In this document: positions 15,687 through 24,735 of the stretch, in pieces
Layout: the number at the start of each line of letters is the position of its first letter
Position numbering within the stretch: the stretch's first letter is position 1
Translations under genes and position numbers: made by a program
Source of the DNA: Enterobacteriaceae bacterium UBA5654
GTDB taxonomy: Bacteria > Pseudomonadota > Gammaproteobacteria > Enterobacterales > Enterobacteriaceae
DNA length: 56,104 nucleotides
NCBI GenBank assembly: GCA_002421005.1
Contig: DIJC01000013.1
Location: 41,111-97,214, forward strand
Direction: 5' to 3'
Notes under the pieces: generated by a model
Seen by the model: the letters and a program-made list of their open reading frames with translations, nothing else
The model's database searches: none
What the model was told of the DNA's origin: nothing

Positions 15687-16463
15687 TTATTTTGCGCCAG
15701 CAACGGCGGGATCGAGATGAACGACCGGATTTTCCGCAAATAAGTAGCGGTCAGCATTAAACTCAAAGTCATCGCTGGTTTCGTTAAACAGCATTTGCTT
15801 GGTGTTCTCAAGGTGCTGCCACATCGCCAGTTTTGCCGCGTGCGGATCTTTACGAATCAACGCCTTAAGAATTTGATCGTGATCGTCGCACCAGTTATCC
15901 ACGGTGCGCAGATCGATGTGATCGTGCAGTTTTTTCCAGTACGGGTTATGAACGCGCTGGGTCCACATTTTTTCGACAATAGCGGCGAGGGCGGAATTCT
16001 GCGTGGCAAGCGCGACCTGGACGTGGAACTGAAGATCCCATTCGGAGTCGCGGAAACATTTTTCTTTGCGCGCCATCTCCTGAATTTCCATCAGCTTCAT
16101 GATGTCCTGCTTGGTCACCTGGGTTGCGGCAAACTCGGCAATATTGCTTTCTATAAGCTGACGCGCCTGTAACAGCTCAAACGGCCCGTAGTTAGCAAAT
16201 TCCTGCGTTTCATCCGGCTCATGATGATATTTAGCCTGACTGGAGATGACATGAATGCCCGACCCCTTGCGCACTTCAACGTAGCCTTCAACTTCCAGCA
16301 TAATAATGGCTTCACGAACCACCGTGCGACTGACGCTTTTTTCATCGGCAATAAAGCGCTCGGCAGGCAGTTTGTCACCAGGGAGATAAACACCCTGTTC
16401 GATACGCTGCTTGAGATCGGCGGCAAGCTGTTGGTAGAGACGACGTGAGTCGGTAATTTCCAT
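15687..16463 (-). CDS. exuR: ExuR, GntR-family repressor of hexuronate genes
   Basis: 258 aa from the ATG at 16463, exactly the E. coli length. N-terminal GntR winged helix (residues 8-75, KLPAERFIADEKSVSRTVVREAI), C-terminal FCD domain with metal-binding DLQFHVQVAL and DDHDQILKAL. It represses exuT, uxaCA and itself and is released by glucuronate/galacturonate-derived inducers. A candidate operator lies at 16492-16510, just upstream of the start, consistent with autoregulation. The targets exuT and uxaCA are immediately upstream. Confidence 0.96.
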   Translation of the reverse strand: MEITDSRRLYQQLAADLKQRIEQGVYLPGDKLPAERFIADEKSVSRTVVREAIIMLEVEGYVEVRKGSGIHVISSQAKYHHEPDETQEFANYGPFELLQARQLIESNIAEFAATQVTKQDIMKLMEIQEMARKEKCFRDSEWDLQFHVQVALATQNSALAAIVEKMWTQRVHNPYWKKLHDHIDLRTVDNWCDDHDQILKALIRKDPHAAKLAMWQHLENTKQMLFNETSDDFEFNADRYLFAENPVVHLDPAVAGAK

Positions 16464-16491
16464 ATGGATCCCGGAAGGAAGAGGCACCTTT

Positions 16492-16510
16492 ATTTGTTAT
16501 ACCACTTTTA
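16492..16510. promoter_or_regulatory. Candidate ExuR operator upstream of exuR
   Basis: TTTGTTATACCACTTTT (AAAAGTGGTATAACAAA on the minus strand) resembles the ExuR/UxuR pattern AAATTGGTATACCAATTT and sits about 30 bp before the exuR ATG. Half-site match only. Confidence 0.4.
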
Positions 16511-16533
16511 GCGGTCTGGCACCACTTATGCCA

Positions 16534-16557
16534 CAAAAAAGCCGCCTCGTGGGCGGC
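16534..16557 (-). terminator. Terminator of exuT
   Basis: On the minus strand GCCGCC-cacga-GGCGGC followed by TTTTTT, 22 bp after the exuT stop. Confidence 0.85.
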
Positions 16558-16578
16558 CTCTTTGCGTTACAGCAAACG

Positions 16579-17880
16579 CTAGTTTTGTGTCGCCGGATCG
16601 TTCCTCGGCGGCGTCTGCACAATTTCTGCGGCCGGTTTATTCTTCAGTACCGTCCAGATTACCAGCGCACCCAGCAGGTCGAACACGGCCAGCACCGCAA
16701 ACAGCGGGCTAAAGCCAATGGTATCGGCCAGCGCACCGACGACCAGCGCAAACATGGTACTTGCCATCCATGCCGCCATCCCGGTTAAACCGTTCGCCGT
16801 GGCGACTTCGTTACGGCCAAAGACGTCGGAAGACAGAGTAATCAGCGCGCCGGACAGTGACTGGTGAGCAAAACCGCCGATGCACAGCAGACCGATCGCG
16901 ACGTACGGGCTGGTGAACAAGCCGATCATCCCTGGGCCAATCATCAGCAGCGCGCCCATGGTGACAACCATTTTACGGGACACAATCAGGTTGACGCCAA
17001 ACCAGCGCTGGAACAGCGGTGGCAGATAGCCACCCACGATGCAGCCCAGGTCAGCAAACAGCATCGGCATCCAGGCGAACATAGCGATTTCTTTCAGGTT
17101 AAAGCCGTAGACTTTAAACATGAACAGCGGGATCCACGCGTTAAACGTTCCCCATGCGGGTTCAGCCAGGAAGCGCGGCAGCGCGATACCCCAGAACTGA
17201 CGGGTGCCGAGGATCTGCCATACGGTCAGCTTCTTGCCGTTATTGGTCTGGTGCTGAGCTTCCTGACCACCAATAATGTATTCGCGTTCTTCTTCCGTTA
17301 ATTTTTTCTGATCGCGCGGGTGCTTGTAGAAAATCAGCCAGGCCATTGCCCAGATAAAGCTCAGTACGCCGGAGATGATAAATGCCATCTGCCAGCTATG
17401 CATCACGATAGCCCATACCACCAGCGGCGGAGCAATCATCGCGCCAATGGAAGAACCTACGTTAAAGTAGCCTACCGCGATAGAACGTTCTTTCGCCGGG
17501 AACCACTCGGAACTGGCTTTGAGGCCAGCGGGGATCATCGCCGCTTCCGCTGCACCGACCGCACCACGCGCCAGTGCCAGACCGCCCCAGCTTCCCGCCA
17601 GCGCCGTAGCGCCGCAGAAAATAGCCCAGGTAATCGCAAAGAAGGCATAACCAATTTTAGTGCCGAGAATATCCAGCACGTAGCCTGCGACAGGCTGCAT
17701 GATGGTATATGCCGCTGAATAAGCCGCGATGATATAGGAGTATTGCTGCGTGGAAATATGCAGCTCTTCCATTAAGGTCGGAGCAGCGGCCGCCACGGTA
17801 TTACGTGTCAGATAACCCAGAACAGTGCCCAGAGTCACCAGGGCAATCATGTACCAACGTAAACCTTTAATTTTACGCAT
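16579..17880 (-). CDS. exuT: Hexuronate transporter ExuT (MFS)
   Basis: 433 aa, 12 membrane helices, proton-coupled uptake of galacturonate and glucuronate. It starts MRKIKGLRWYMIALVTLGTVLGYLTRNTVAAAAPTL, with the anion:cation symporter signature NTVAAAAP and the R/G-rich loop ARGAVGAAEAAMIPAGLKASSEW. Divergent from uxaC across 475 bp; exuR follows on the same strand after a terminator, so each has its own promoter as in E. coli. Confidence 0.96.
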   Translation of the reverse strand: MRKIKGLRWYMIALVTLGTVLGYLTRNTVAAAAPTLMEELHISTQQYSYIIAAYSAAYTIMQPVAGYVLDILGTKIGYAFFAITWAIFCGATALAGSWGGLALARGAVGAAEAAMIPAGLKASSEWFPAKERSIAVGYFNVGSSIGAMIAPPLVVWAIVMHSWQMAFIISGVLSFIWAMAWLIFYKHPRDQKKLTEEEREYIIGGQEAQHQTNNGKKLTVWQILGTRQFWGIALPRFLAEPAWGTFNAWIPLFMFKVYGFNLKEIAMFAWMPMLFADLGCIVGGYLPPLFQRWFGVNLIVSRKMVVTMGALLMIGPGMIGLFTSPYVAIGLLCIGGFAHQSLSGALITLSSDVFGRNEVATANGLTGMAAWMASTMFALVVGALADTIGFSPLFAVLAVFDLLGALVIWTVLKNKPAAEIVQTPPRNDPATQN

Positions 17881-18355
17881 TTAAAACCTCTTCATTATGG
17901 TATGTCCGCGTCAGGCGCGGTCACATCTCATTGTTTGCCATGGGATGTGCTAGTAACGGAGGGGCGTAACGAGTAAAGCAACCGATACGACCTGCTCCTT
18001 GCTATGTAAAGACTTCATAAGTCATCGGCGTCCATACCGGTAAATCTGATGAATAAGTCATCGTGAATGCATTCGTTTAATCAATGTCTTTGCGACGGCA
18101 GAAAGATAACTTGTCATACAACTTTAAAAGGTGAGTGCCGTCACAAAAGTGTGAATCTTTGTATGGATATTGTTTAAGCGATGAATTTACTTATGAAACA
18201 GAGGCTTGACATAGGTTTACCCTGTAGGGGGTAGTTTATTTATCATTTTTTATTGATCCAACTCACGAAAATACGCTCGGTCTATAGAAATTGGTGTGAT
18301 AACTTTGTCAGCATTAAACATAAGCATCAGACGCACTCGCTGAGAGGAAGACGAA
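17881..18355. promoter_or_regulatory. exuT-uxaC divergent control region
   Basis: 475 bases without a gene between the divergent exuT and uxaC starts. A candidate ExuR site AAATTGGTGTGATAACTTT (18288-18306) lies 50 bp before uxaC. The -35-like TTGACA (18207) with TAGTTTATTT downstream could be a promoter for uxaC. No clean CRP consensus was found, although CRP control is known for the E. coli genes. Confidence 0.5.
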
Positions 18356-19768
18356 ATGACCCCGTTTATGACCGAAGATTTCCTGCTGGACACTGAATTT
18401 GCACGCCGTCTCTATCATGACTACGCCAAAGATCAGCCTATTTTTGACTTTCACTGCCATCTGCCGCCGCAGCAGATTGCAGAGAACTACCGTTTTAAAA
18501 ACCTGTATGATATCTGGTTGAAAGGTGACCACTACAAATGGCGCGCGATGCGTACCAATGGCGTGGCTGAACGCTTGTGTACCGGCGATGCCAGCGACCG
18601 TGAGAAGTTTGACGCCTGGGCTGCCACCGTTCCGCATACTATTGGCAACCCGTTATACCACTGGACGCATCTGGAGCTCCGTCGCCCGTTTGGTATTACA
18701 GGTAAGCTGCTTTCGCCAACCACCGCCGATGAAATCTGGGAGCGCGGCAATGAACTGCTGGCGCAGGATAAATTCACCGCGCGCGGCATCATGCAGCAGA
18801 TGAATGTGAAAATGGTCGGCACGACTGACGATCCGATCGACTCACTCGAGCACCATGCCAGCGTTGCCAAAGACACCAGCTTCAGCATCAAAGTGCTGCC
18901 GAGCTGGCGTCCTGATAAAGCCTTCAACATTGAACAGGCTACGTTTAACGACTACATGGCAAAGCTGGGTGAAGTTTCTGATACCGATATCCGCCGCTTC
19001 AGCGATTTGCAATCCGCGCTGACCAAACGCCTGGATCACTTTGCCGCCCACGGCTGTAAAGTCTCTGACCACGCGCTGGACGTTGTACTGTTTGCTGAAT
19101 CTAACGAAAGCGAGCTGGACAGTATCCTGGCGCGTCGTCTGAGCGGTGAAGCGCTGAGCGAGCATGACGTTGCCCAGTTCAAAACCGCCGTACTGGTGTT
19201 TCTCGGCGCGGAATACGCGCGTCGCGGCTGGGTACAGCAGTATCACATTGGCGCGCTGCGTAATAACAACCTGCGCCAGTTCAAACTGCTGGGGCCGGAC
19301 GTCGGTTTTGACTCCATCAACGACCGTCCGCTGGCAGAAGAACTTTCTAAACTGCTGAGCAAACAGAACGAGCAAAACCTGCTGCCGAAAACCATCCTGT
19401 ACTGTCTGAATCCGCGCGATAACGAAGTGCTGGGCACCATGATCGGCAACTTCCAGGGCGAAGGGATGCCGGGCAAAATGCAGTTCGGTTCCGGCTGGTG
19501 GTTTAACGATCAGAAAGACGGCATGGAACGTCAGATGACCCAGTTGGCGCAGCTTGGCCTGTTAAGCCGCTTCGTCGGTATGCTGACCGACAGCCGCAGC
19601 TTCCTGTCTTATACCCGCCATGAATATTTCCGCCGCATTCTGTGCCAGATGATTGGCCGCTGGGTGCAGGCAGGTGAAGCACCGGCGGATATCCAGCTGC
19701 TGGGCGAAATGGTGAAAAATATCTGCTTTAACAATGCGCGTGACTACTTCGCCATTGAACTGAACTAA
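18356..19768 (+). CDS. uxaC: Glucuronate/galacturonate isomerase UxaC
   Basis: 470 aa. Converts D-glucuronate to D-fructuronate and D-galacturonate to D-tagaturonate in the cytosol. Amidohydrolase-fold protein: metal-site HCH in FDFHCHLPPQQIAEN near residue 33, GTTDDPIDSLEHH and the C-terminal GMLTDSRSFLSYTRHEYFRR. The start MTPFMTEDFLL with GAGAGGAAGACGAA upstream matches E. coli. First gene of the uxaCA operon; uxaB (tagaturonate reductase) is not present here. Confidence 0.97.
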   Translation: MTPFMTEDFLLDTEFARRLYHDYAKDQPIFDFHCHLPPQQIAENYRFKNLYDIWLKGDHYKWRAMRTNGVAERLCTGDASDREKFDAWAATVPHTIGNPLYHWTHLELRRPFGITGKLLSPTTADEIWERGNELLAQDKFTARGIMQQMNVKMVGTTDDPIDSLEHHASVAKDTSFSIKVLPSWRPDKAFNIEQATFNDYMAKLGEVSDTDIRRFSDLQSALTKRLDHFAAHGCKVSDHALDVVLFAESNESELDSILARRLSGEALSEHDVAQFKTAVLVFLGAEYARRGWVQQYHIGALRNNNLRQFKLLGPDVGFDSINDRPLAEELSKLLSKQNEQNLLPKTILYCLNPRDNEVLGTMIGNFQGEGMPGKMQFGSGWWFNDQKDGMERQMTQLAQLGLLSRFVGMLTDSRSFLSYTRHEYFRRILCQMIGRWVQAGEAPADIQLLGEMVKNICFNNARDYFAIELN

Positions 19769-19786
19769 GCCTTGAGGTTGGTTGAT

Positions 19787-21274
19787 ATGCAATACATCAA
19801 GATCCATTCGCAGGACAACGTCGCTGTCGCGCTGGCTGACCTGACAAACGGGACCGAAGTCACCGTTGACGGTCAAACCGTCACGCTGCGTCAGGACGTG
19901 GTGCGCGGGCATAAATTTGCCCTGAGTGCCATTGCGAAGGGGGAAAACGTCACTAAATATGGTCTGCCTATTGGTCATGCGCTGACGGATATTGCGCCAG
20001 GGGAACACATTCACTCCCACAATACGCGCACTAACTTAAGCGATCTGGACGAGTATAGCTATCAACCTGATTTTCAGGGAGAAGAGGTACAGCCTGCGGA
20101 TCGCGAAGTGCAGATTTACCGTCGCGCGAATGGCGAGGTTGGCGTGCGTAACGAGCTGTGGATCCTGCCGACCGTCGGCTGCGTCAACGGCATCGCGCGG
20201 CAGATCCAGAACCGTTTCCTGAAAGAGACCCACGACGCCGAAGGCACCGATGGCGTCTTCCTCTTCAGCCACACCTACGGCTGTTCTCAGCTCGGCGATG
20301 ACCACATCAACACCCGCACCATGCTGCAAAACATGGTGCGCCACCCGAACGCGGGCGCAGTGCTGGTGATTGGCCTTGGCTGTGAAAACAACCAGGTTGA
20401 CGCATTCCGTGAAACGCTCGGTGATTTCGACCCTAACCGTGTTCACTTCATGGTCTGTCAGCATCAGGACGACGAAGTGGAAGCGGGAGTTGAACATTTA
20501 CACCAGCTGTACGAGGTAATGCGTCACGACCAGCGCCAGCCGGGTAAGCTCAGCGAACTGAAGTTTGGCCTTGAGTGCGGCGGCTCTGATGGCCTCTCCG
20601 GGATCACTGCCAACCCGATGCTCGGTCGTTTCTCCGACTACGTAATTGGCAACGGCGGTACCACCGTCCTGACTGAAGTGCCGGAAATGTTTGGCGCGGA
20701 ACAACTGCTGATGAGTCACTGCCGCGATGAAGCCACCTTTGAGAAACTGGTGACGATGGTCAACGACTTCAAACAGTATTTCATCGCCCACAATCAGCCG
20801 ATTTATGAGAACCCGTCGCCGGGTAACAAAGCGGGTGGCATCACCACGCTTGAAGATAAATCGCTGGGCTGCACCCAGAAAGCCGGGTCCAGCCAGGTGG
20901 TTGACGTGCTGCGCTACGGCGAGCGACTGAAAACCCACGGCCTTAATCTGCTGAGCGCACCGGGTAACGATGCGGTCGCCACCAGCGCGCTGGCGGGGGC
21001 AGGGTGTCATATGGTGCTGTTCAGCACCGGACGCGGCACGCCTTACGGCGGTTTCGTGCCAACGGTGAAAATTGCCACAAACAGCGAACTGGCAGCGAAG
21101 AAAAAGCACTGGATCGACTTCGACGCTGGACAGCTCATCCATGGCAAAGCGATGCCGCAACTGCTTAACGAATTTGTCGATACCATCGTTGAAATCGCCA
21201 GCGGCAGACAAACCTGCAACGAGCGTAACGATTTCCGCGAGCTGGCCATTTTCAAAAGTGGCGTAACGCTGTAA
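19787..21274 (+). CDS. uxaA: Altronate dehydratase UxaA
   Basis: 495 aa from the ATG at 19787 (SD TGAGG about nine bases before), 18 bp after uxaC. Dehydrates D-altronate to 2-keto-3-deoxygluconate. An N-terminal SAF domain (residues ~1-85) is followed by the catalytic UxaA domain with the conserved SHTYGCSQ, GLGCENNQ, GLECGGSDG and TRGCPYGG-like STGRGTPYGG motifs; cysteines in CSQ, GCENN, ECGG and GCTQKAG are candidate iron ligands. The product feeds the KDG/Entner-Doudoroff route. Confidence 0.97.
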   Translation: MQYIKIHSQDNVAVALADLTNGTEVTVDGQTVTLRQDVVRGHKFALSAIAKGENVTKYGLPIGHALTDIAPGEHIHSHNTRTNLSDLDEYSYQPDFQGEEVQPADREVQIYRRANGEVGVRNELWILPTVGCVNGIARQIQNRFLKETHDAEGTDGVFLFSHTYGCSQLGDDHINTRTMLQNMVRHPNAGAVLVIGLGCENNQVDAFRETLGDFDPNRVHFMVCQHQDDEVEAGVEHLHQLYEVMRHDQRQPGKLSELKFGLECGGSDGLSGITANPMLGRFSDYVIGNGGTTVLTEVPEMFGAEQLLMSHCRDEATFEKLVTMVNDFKQYFIAHNQPIYENPSPGNKAGGITTLEDKSLGCTQKAGSSQVVDVLRYGERLKTHGLNLLSAPGNDAVATSALAGAGCHMVLFSTGRGTPYGGFVPTVKIATNSELAAKKKHWIDFDAGQLIHGKAMPQLLNEFVDTIVEIASGRQTCNERNDFRELAIFKSGVTL

Positions 21275-21438
21275 AAAAGTTGTTTGATTTATTAAAACGG
21301 TGTTTCATATACTACTGACTCTGCGAGTTGCAGGAAGGCGGCAGGCCACATAATGGAGCCTGACCAGCGCACCAGCAGTCTCAGGCATAATGAGTAGCGT
21401 GTGAGCACCGTTTCTTTTTTGTCCGCTAAGGATTTTCC
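21275..21438. other. uxaA-ygjV intergenic region with pairing potential
   Basis: 164 bases; contains a hairpin-capable stretch (AGGCcacataatggaGCCT near 21343-21361, and CTGACCAGCG...CAGTCTCAGGC). It may be a structured leader of ygjV. No known riboswitch is recognised. Confidence 0.3.
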
Positions 21439-21993
21439 ATGACCGCGTATTGGCTGGCCCAGGGCGTAGGTGTCATCGCCTTTCTGATTGGTATTACGAC
21501 CTTTATCAACCGCGACGAACGTCGCTTCAAGCTCCAGCTATCGATTTACAGCGCGGTAATCGGGCTGCATTTCTTCCTGATGGGCGCATATCCGGCAGGC
21601 ATGAGCGCCGAACTGAACGCCATCCGCACGGTCATTTCAATGCGCACCCGCAGACTCTGGGTGATGGGGATTTTTATCGTCCTGACGCTGGTACTCGGCT
21701 TAAGTAAACTGGAACACGCGATGGAACTGCTGCCGATTATCGGCACCACCGCCAGTACCTGGGCACTGTTTCGCTGTACCGGACTCACCACCCGCTGCGT
21801 CATGTGGTGCTCCACCGCCTGCTGGGTGACGCACAATTTCTGGCTGGGGTCGATCGGTGGCACGCTGATTGAGGGCAGCTTCCTGGTGATGAACGGCCTG
21901 AATATTATCCGTTTCTGGAGGATGCAAAAACGCGGGATCGATCCGTTTAAGGTAGAAAAGGCAGTGGAAGAAGAGAAGGCGCGGGCGGGATAA
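21439..21993 (+). CDS. ygjV: Inner-membrane protein YgjV
   Basis: 184 aa, five or six membrane helices, of the YgjV (Imp-YgjV) family found beside uxaCA in E. coli too. Start MTAYWLAQGVGVIAFLIGITTF; the central conserved GAYPAGMSAELNAIRTVIS and STWALFRCTGLTTRCVMW are family-typical. The function is unknown. The C-terminus is cytosolic and charged (KVEKAVEEEKARAG). Confidence 0.92.
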   Translation: MTAYWLAQGVGVIAFLIGITTFINRDERRFKLQLSIYSAVIGLHFFLMGAYPAGMSAELNAIRTVISMRTRRLWVMGIFIVLTLVLGLSKLEHAMELLPIIGTTASTWALFRCTGLTTRCVMWCSTACWVTHNFWLGSIGGTLIEGSFLVMNGLNIIRFWRMQKRGIDPFKVEKAVEEEKARAG

Positions 21994-22090
21994 ACCGCAC
22001 CTTTGGGGGAAGGGCTCCGCCCGACTGCCCAGCCCCTCCAGCGCTTCCCTCCATTTTCGCAATCCATGCTCTTAACCCTGCCGTTTCTTG

Positions 22091-22110
22091 ATACTTACCC
22101 TGATAAGTAT
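22091..22110. promoter_or_regulatory. Palindromic MarR-type operator
   Basis: ATACTTA-CCCTGA-TAAGTAT, perfect 7-bp arms, 31 bp before the ATG of the MarR-family gene. Size and position fit an autoregulatory operator controlling the whole efflux operon. Confidence 0.65.
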
Positions 22111-22141
22111 TAGTTTACCTTGCGTAACGAGAGGGAAACAC

Positions 22142-22612
22142 ATGACCGAAGACCAGCTATTTGCCCGCCGCCCTTTGGGGATGCGAATGGCGATGGTGGT
22201 GCGCCAGTGGCGCGCGATTATCGACCATGCCATCACCAATACCGGGTTAACCCAGTCAAGCTGGACGGTACTGATGCAACTGCATCAACTGGGTGATAAC
22301 GTCTCGGTCAGCGAACTGGCGGAAGTGCAGGGCATTGAACTGCCGCCGCTGATGCGCACCCTCACGCTGCTGGAAAAACAGGGATATTTACTGCGTACCA
22401 CGTCGCCTTACGACAAGCGCATCCGCCTGCTGGCGCTGACGCCCGCCGGAAAAACGGTGCTGGAAAAGCTTACTGAGGTGATTGAACACTTTCAGGAACG
22501 CGTTACGCACAATATTCCCGCGCCGGACAGGGAGATGTTCAGCGCCACGTTAAATCAAATCGCCTGCAATTTGCGGTCAATCCGCGAAGAAGATAATAAG
22601 ACCAAACCATAA
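22142..22612 (+). CDS. MarR/SlyA-family repressor of an efflux operon
   Basis: 156 aa from the ATG at 22142, preceded by GAGGGAAACAC. Winged-helix DNA-binding domain near residues 30-100 (LTQSSWTVLMQLHQL...VSELAEVQGIELPPLMRTLTLLEKQGYL, then the wing TSPYDKRIRLLALTPAG). It begins a three-gene unit (MarR, HlyD adaptor, DUF2955 membrane protein) with only one base before the next start. A palindrome at 22091-22110 is the likely operator. The ligand is unknown; by analogy with emrR and aae systems it would be a phenolic or other lipophilic acid. Confidence 0.9.
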   Translation: MTEDQLFARRPLGMRMAMVVRQWRAIIDHAITNTGLTQSSWTVLMQLHQLGDNVSVSELAEVQGIELPPLMRTLTLLEKQGYLLRTTSPYDKRIRLLALTPAGKTVLEKLTEVIEHFQERVTHNIPAPDREMFSATLNQIACNLRSIREEDNKTKP

Positions 22613-22613
22613 A

Positions 22614-23681
22614 ATGATGACCCCGGAACAAAAATTTGCCCGCTGGGTAAGGGTGAGTATTGCCTCTTTCCTGCTGATGTTCGTCTACTTTATTGTGGCG
22701 GATATCTGGATCCCCCTGACCCCGGACTCCACCGTTATGCGCGTGGTGACGCCGGTCTCCGCCCGTGTCTCCGGCTACGTCGCGGCGGTCCATGTGCGCA
22801 ACAACAGCATCGTGAAAAAAGGCGATCTGCTGTACGAACTGGACGCGACGCCGTTTATTAACCGCGTGGAGGCGGCGCAGATCGCGCTGCATCAGGCCCG
22901 GCTGAGCAATCAGCAGCTTGATGCGCAGCTTGCCGCCGCCCGTGCGAATCTGAAAACCGCCCAGCTCACCGCCCGCAATGACCAGGTGACTTACCAGCGC
23001 TATCAGCACCTGAGCGCCATGCAGAACGTCTCCCAGCAGGATCTGGATAAAGTGCGTACCACCTGGCAGACCAGTGAGCAGTCGGTGGCTTCGCTTAACG
23101 CCACTATCCATCAACTGACTATTGAGCGCGGCGAGCGGGACGATAACCGCAACGTGACCCTGCAAAAATACCGCAATGCGCTGGACGAGGCGCAGCTTAA
23201 CCTCGGCTGGACGCAGATCCGCGCGGAGGCGGACGGCACGGTGAGCAACCTTCAGCTTAGCCCTGGCCTGTACGCGGCAGCAGGTTCGCCGCTACTGGCG
23301 TTAGTGAGCACTCACACTGATATTGTGGCGGATTTCCGTGAGAAGAGCCTGCGCCATACGCGCCCCGGCACCGATGCGGCGGTCGTCTTCGACGCTATGC
23401 CGGGCAAAGTCTTCCGCGCCCACGTCATCAGCAGCGATGCCGGAATACTGGCGGGACAGGAAGCGGTGAATGGTCAGCTCTCGCAGCCTGAACAGTCAAA
23501 CCGCTGGGTGCGTGACGCCCAGCGGATGCGTATTCACGTTGCGCTGGACGAGCCGCTGGCCGTGGCGCTGCCCACCGGCGCGCGCGCCACGGTGCAGCTT
23601 TATAACAGCGAGGGCGCGTTTGCCCATTTCTTCTCCGGGCTGCAAATTCATCTGGTGAGCCTGCTGCACTATGTCTATTAA
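22614..23681 (+). CDS. HlyD/EmrA-like membrane fusion protein
   Basis: 355 aa. One N-terminal membrane helix (residues ~15-35), then the split biotinyl-lipoyl halves (VSGYVAAVHVRNNSIVKKGDLLYELD near 53-78 and TQIRAEADGTVSNLQLSPG near 200-218) around a long alpha-helical hairpin (about 85-195), and a beta-barrel C-terminal part. This is the periplasmic adaptor of an efflux pump. Its partner is the next gene, overlapping by 11 bp. Same architecture as AaeA/EmrA. Confidence 0.92.
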   Translation: MMTPEQKFARWVRVSIASFLLMFVYFIVADIWIPLTPDSTVMRVVTPVSARVSGYVAAVHVRNNSIVKKGDLLYELDATPFINRVEAAQIALHQARLSNQQLDAQLAAARANLKTAQLTARNDQVTYQRYQHLSAMQNVSQQDLDKVRTTWQTSEQSVASLNATIHQLTIERGERDDNRNVTLQKYRNALDEAQLNLGWTQIRAEADGTVSNLQLSPGLYAAAGSPLLALVSTHTDIVADFREKSLRHTRPGTDAAVVFDAMPGKVFRAHVISSDAGILAGQEAVNGQLSQPEQSNRWVRDAQRMRIHVALDEPLAVALPTGARATVQLYNSEGAFAHFFSGLQIHLVSLLHYVY

Positions 23682-24735
23682 CACCCTGGCACGCGTTTTT
23701 ACGCCGCACGATAACATCACCTACACGGCAAACGATTTTCGCCAGACGCTGCGCATCGTGGTGGCGGGCACCCTCGCGCTGAGCGTCTCCACTTTTTACA
23801 ACGTTCAGTACGGCGTGTTTTTTGTCGTCTATCCGATCATGCTGCTGTCGCTGGTGCCGGTCTTTAACCGCCACGTTGCCAAACAGTTTGTGTTCAGCGC
23901 GGTGCTGAACTGTATCGAAATGGTCTTTATCATCGGCTATCTGTCACGCTGGCCGGTGATCATGACGCTGGTGGTCTTTGCGCTTTACGTGATGCGCTTT
24001 CGCTTTATGAGCAAAGGGCCGCTGTTTTTATTCGGCTCGATGGGCGTCGTCTGCCAGAGCGTCATGCTCAACTTTATGAGCTATCCGGGCAACGACTGGC
24101 ACACGCTGATGTTCTCCAACGTTGAAGCCAGCATCATGGCAGTCTGTTTAAGCGCGCTGATGAACTATCTGATCCCCGATGTCGAGCCGCGTGGGCGCCC
24201 CCCGTTGATTGAAAAAGATGCCGCGCGGGTACGCCACGAATCGCTGCTCGCCGGGACGGTGGCGACAATGATCTTCGTGGTGTTTCAGATAAGCGATTTA
24301 AGCGACTCGCTGTCAGCGCTGATGGCAGGCATTCTGATCCTCTTCCCGATGAACTATCGTGGGGCGGTGATGAGTTCGTTATGGCGCGTGGTGGGCGTGG
24401 TGCTGGCTTGCCTCTATATTCTGCTGGTGCAACTGGTGCTTTACGATCACAGCAGCCATATGCTGCTGATGATGCCGCTGATCGGCCTCGGACTGGCCTT
24501 CAGCGCGCGGCTGCACGTCATGGAAAAAGTGGGGGCGGGCGTCGGCTTTGCCAGCATCACCACTATCGGCATTATGTTCGGGCAGAATCTGCACCCGGAA
24601 CAGGATCTGGTGTTCAGCGATCTTTATCGCATTACCTCCGTCACCGTCGCGCTGCTGGTGACGCTGACGATGGTGTTTCTGGTGCATCTGATCCTCAACC
24701 GCTTTGCCGCCACACGGTTTGTTATTGACCAGTAG
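23671..24735 (+). CDS. DUF2955 inner-membrane protein (AaeB/FUSC-like pump partner)
   Basis: 354 aa, about ten membrane helices, in two blocks of five separated by a hydrophilic linker (residues ~170-190, PDVEPRGRPPLIEKDAARV). This duplicated 5-TM layout resembles AaeB/FUSC proteins without their large cytosolic domain. It overlaps the HlyD gene and is probably its inner-membrane pump partner, exporting an organic acid or other lipophilic compound. Its stop overlaps the yjiK stop region tail-to-tail (24722-24735). Confidence 0.85.
   Translation: MSINTLARVFTPHDNITYTANDFRQTLRIVVAGTLALSVSTFYNVQYGVFFVVYPIMLLSLVPVFNRHVAKQFVFSAVLNCIEMVFIIGYLSRWPVIMTLVVFALYVMRFRFMSKGPLFLFGSMGVVCQSVMLNFMSYPGNDWHTLMFSNVEASIMAVCLSALMNYLIPDVEPRGRPPLIEKDAARVRHESLLAGTVATMIFVVFQISDLSDSLSALMAGILILFPMNYRGAVMSSLWRVVGVVLACLYILLVQLVLYDHSSHMLLMMPLIGLGLAFSARLHVMEKVGAGVGFASITTIGIMFGQNLHPEQDLVFSDLYRITSVTVALLVTLTMVFLVHLILNRFAATRFVIDQ

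Noticed and set aside
21343..21400. Metabolite riboswitch before ygjV
   Set aside because: Pairing is possible but matches no riboswitch class that I know.
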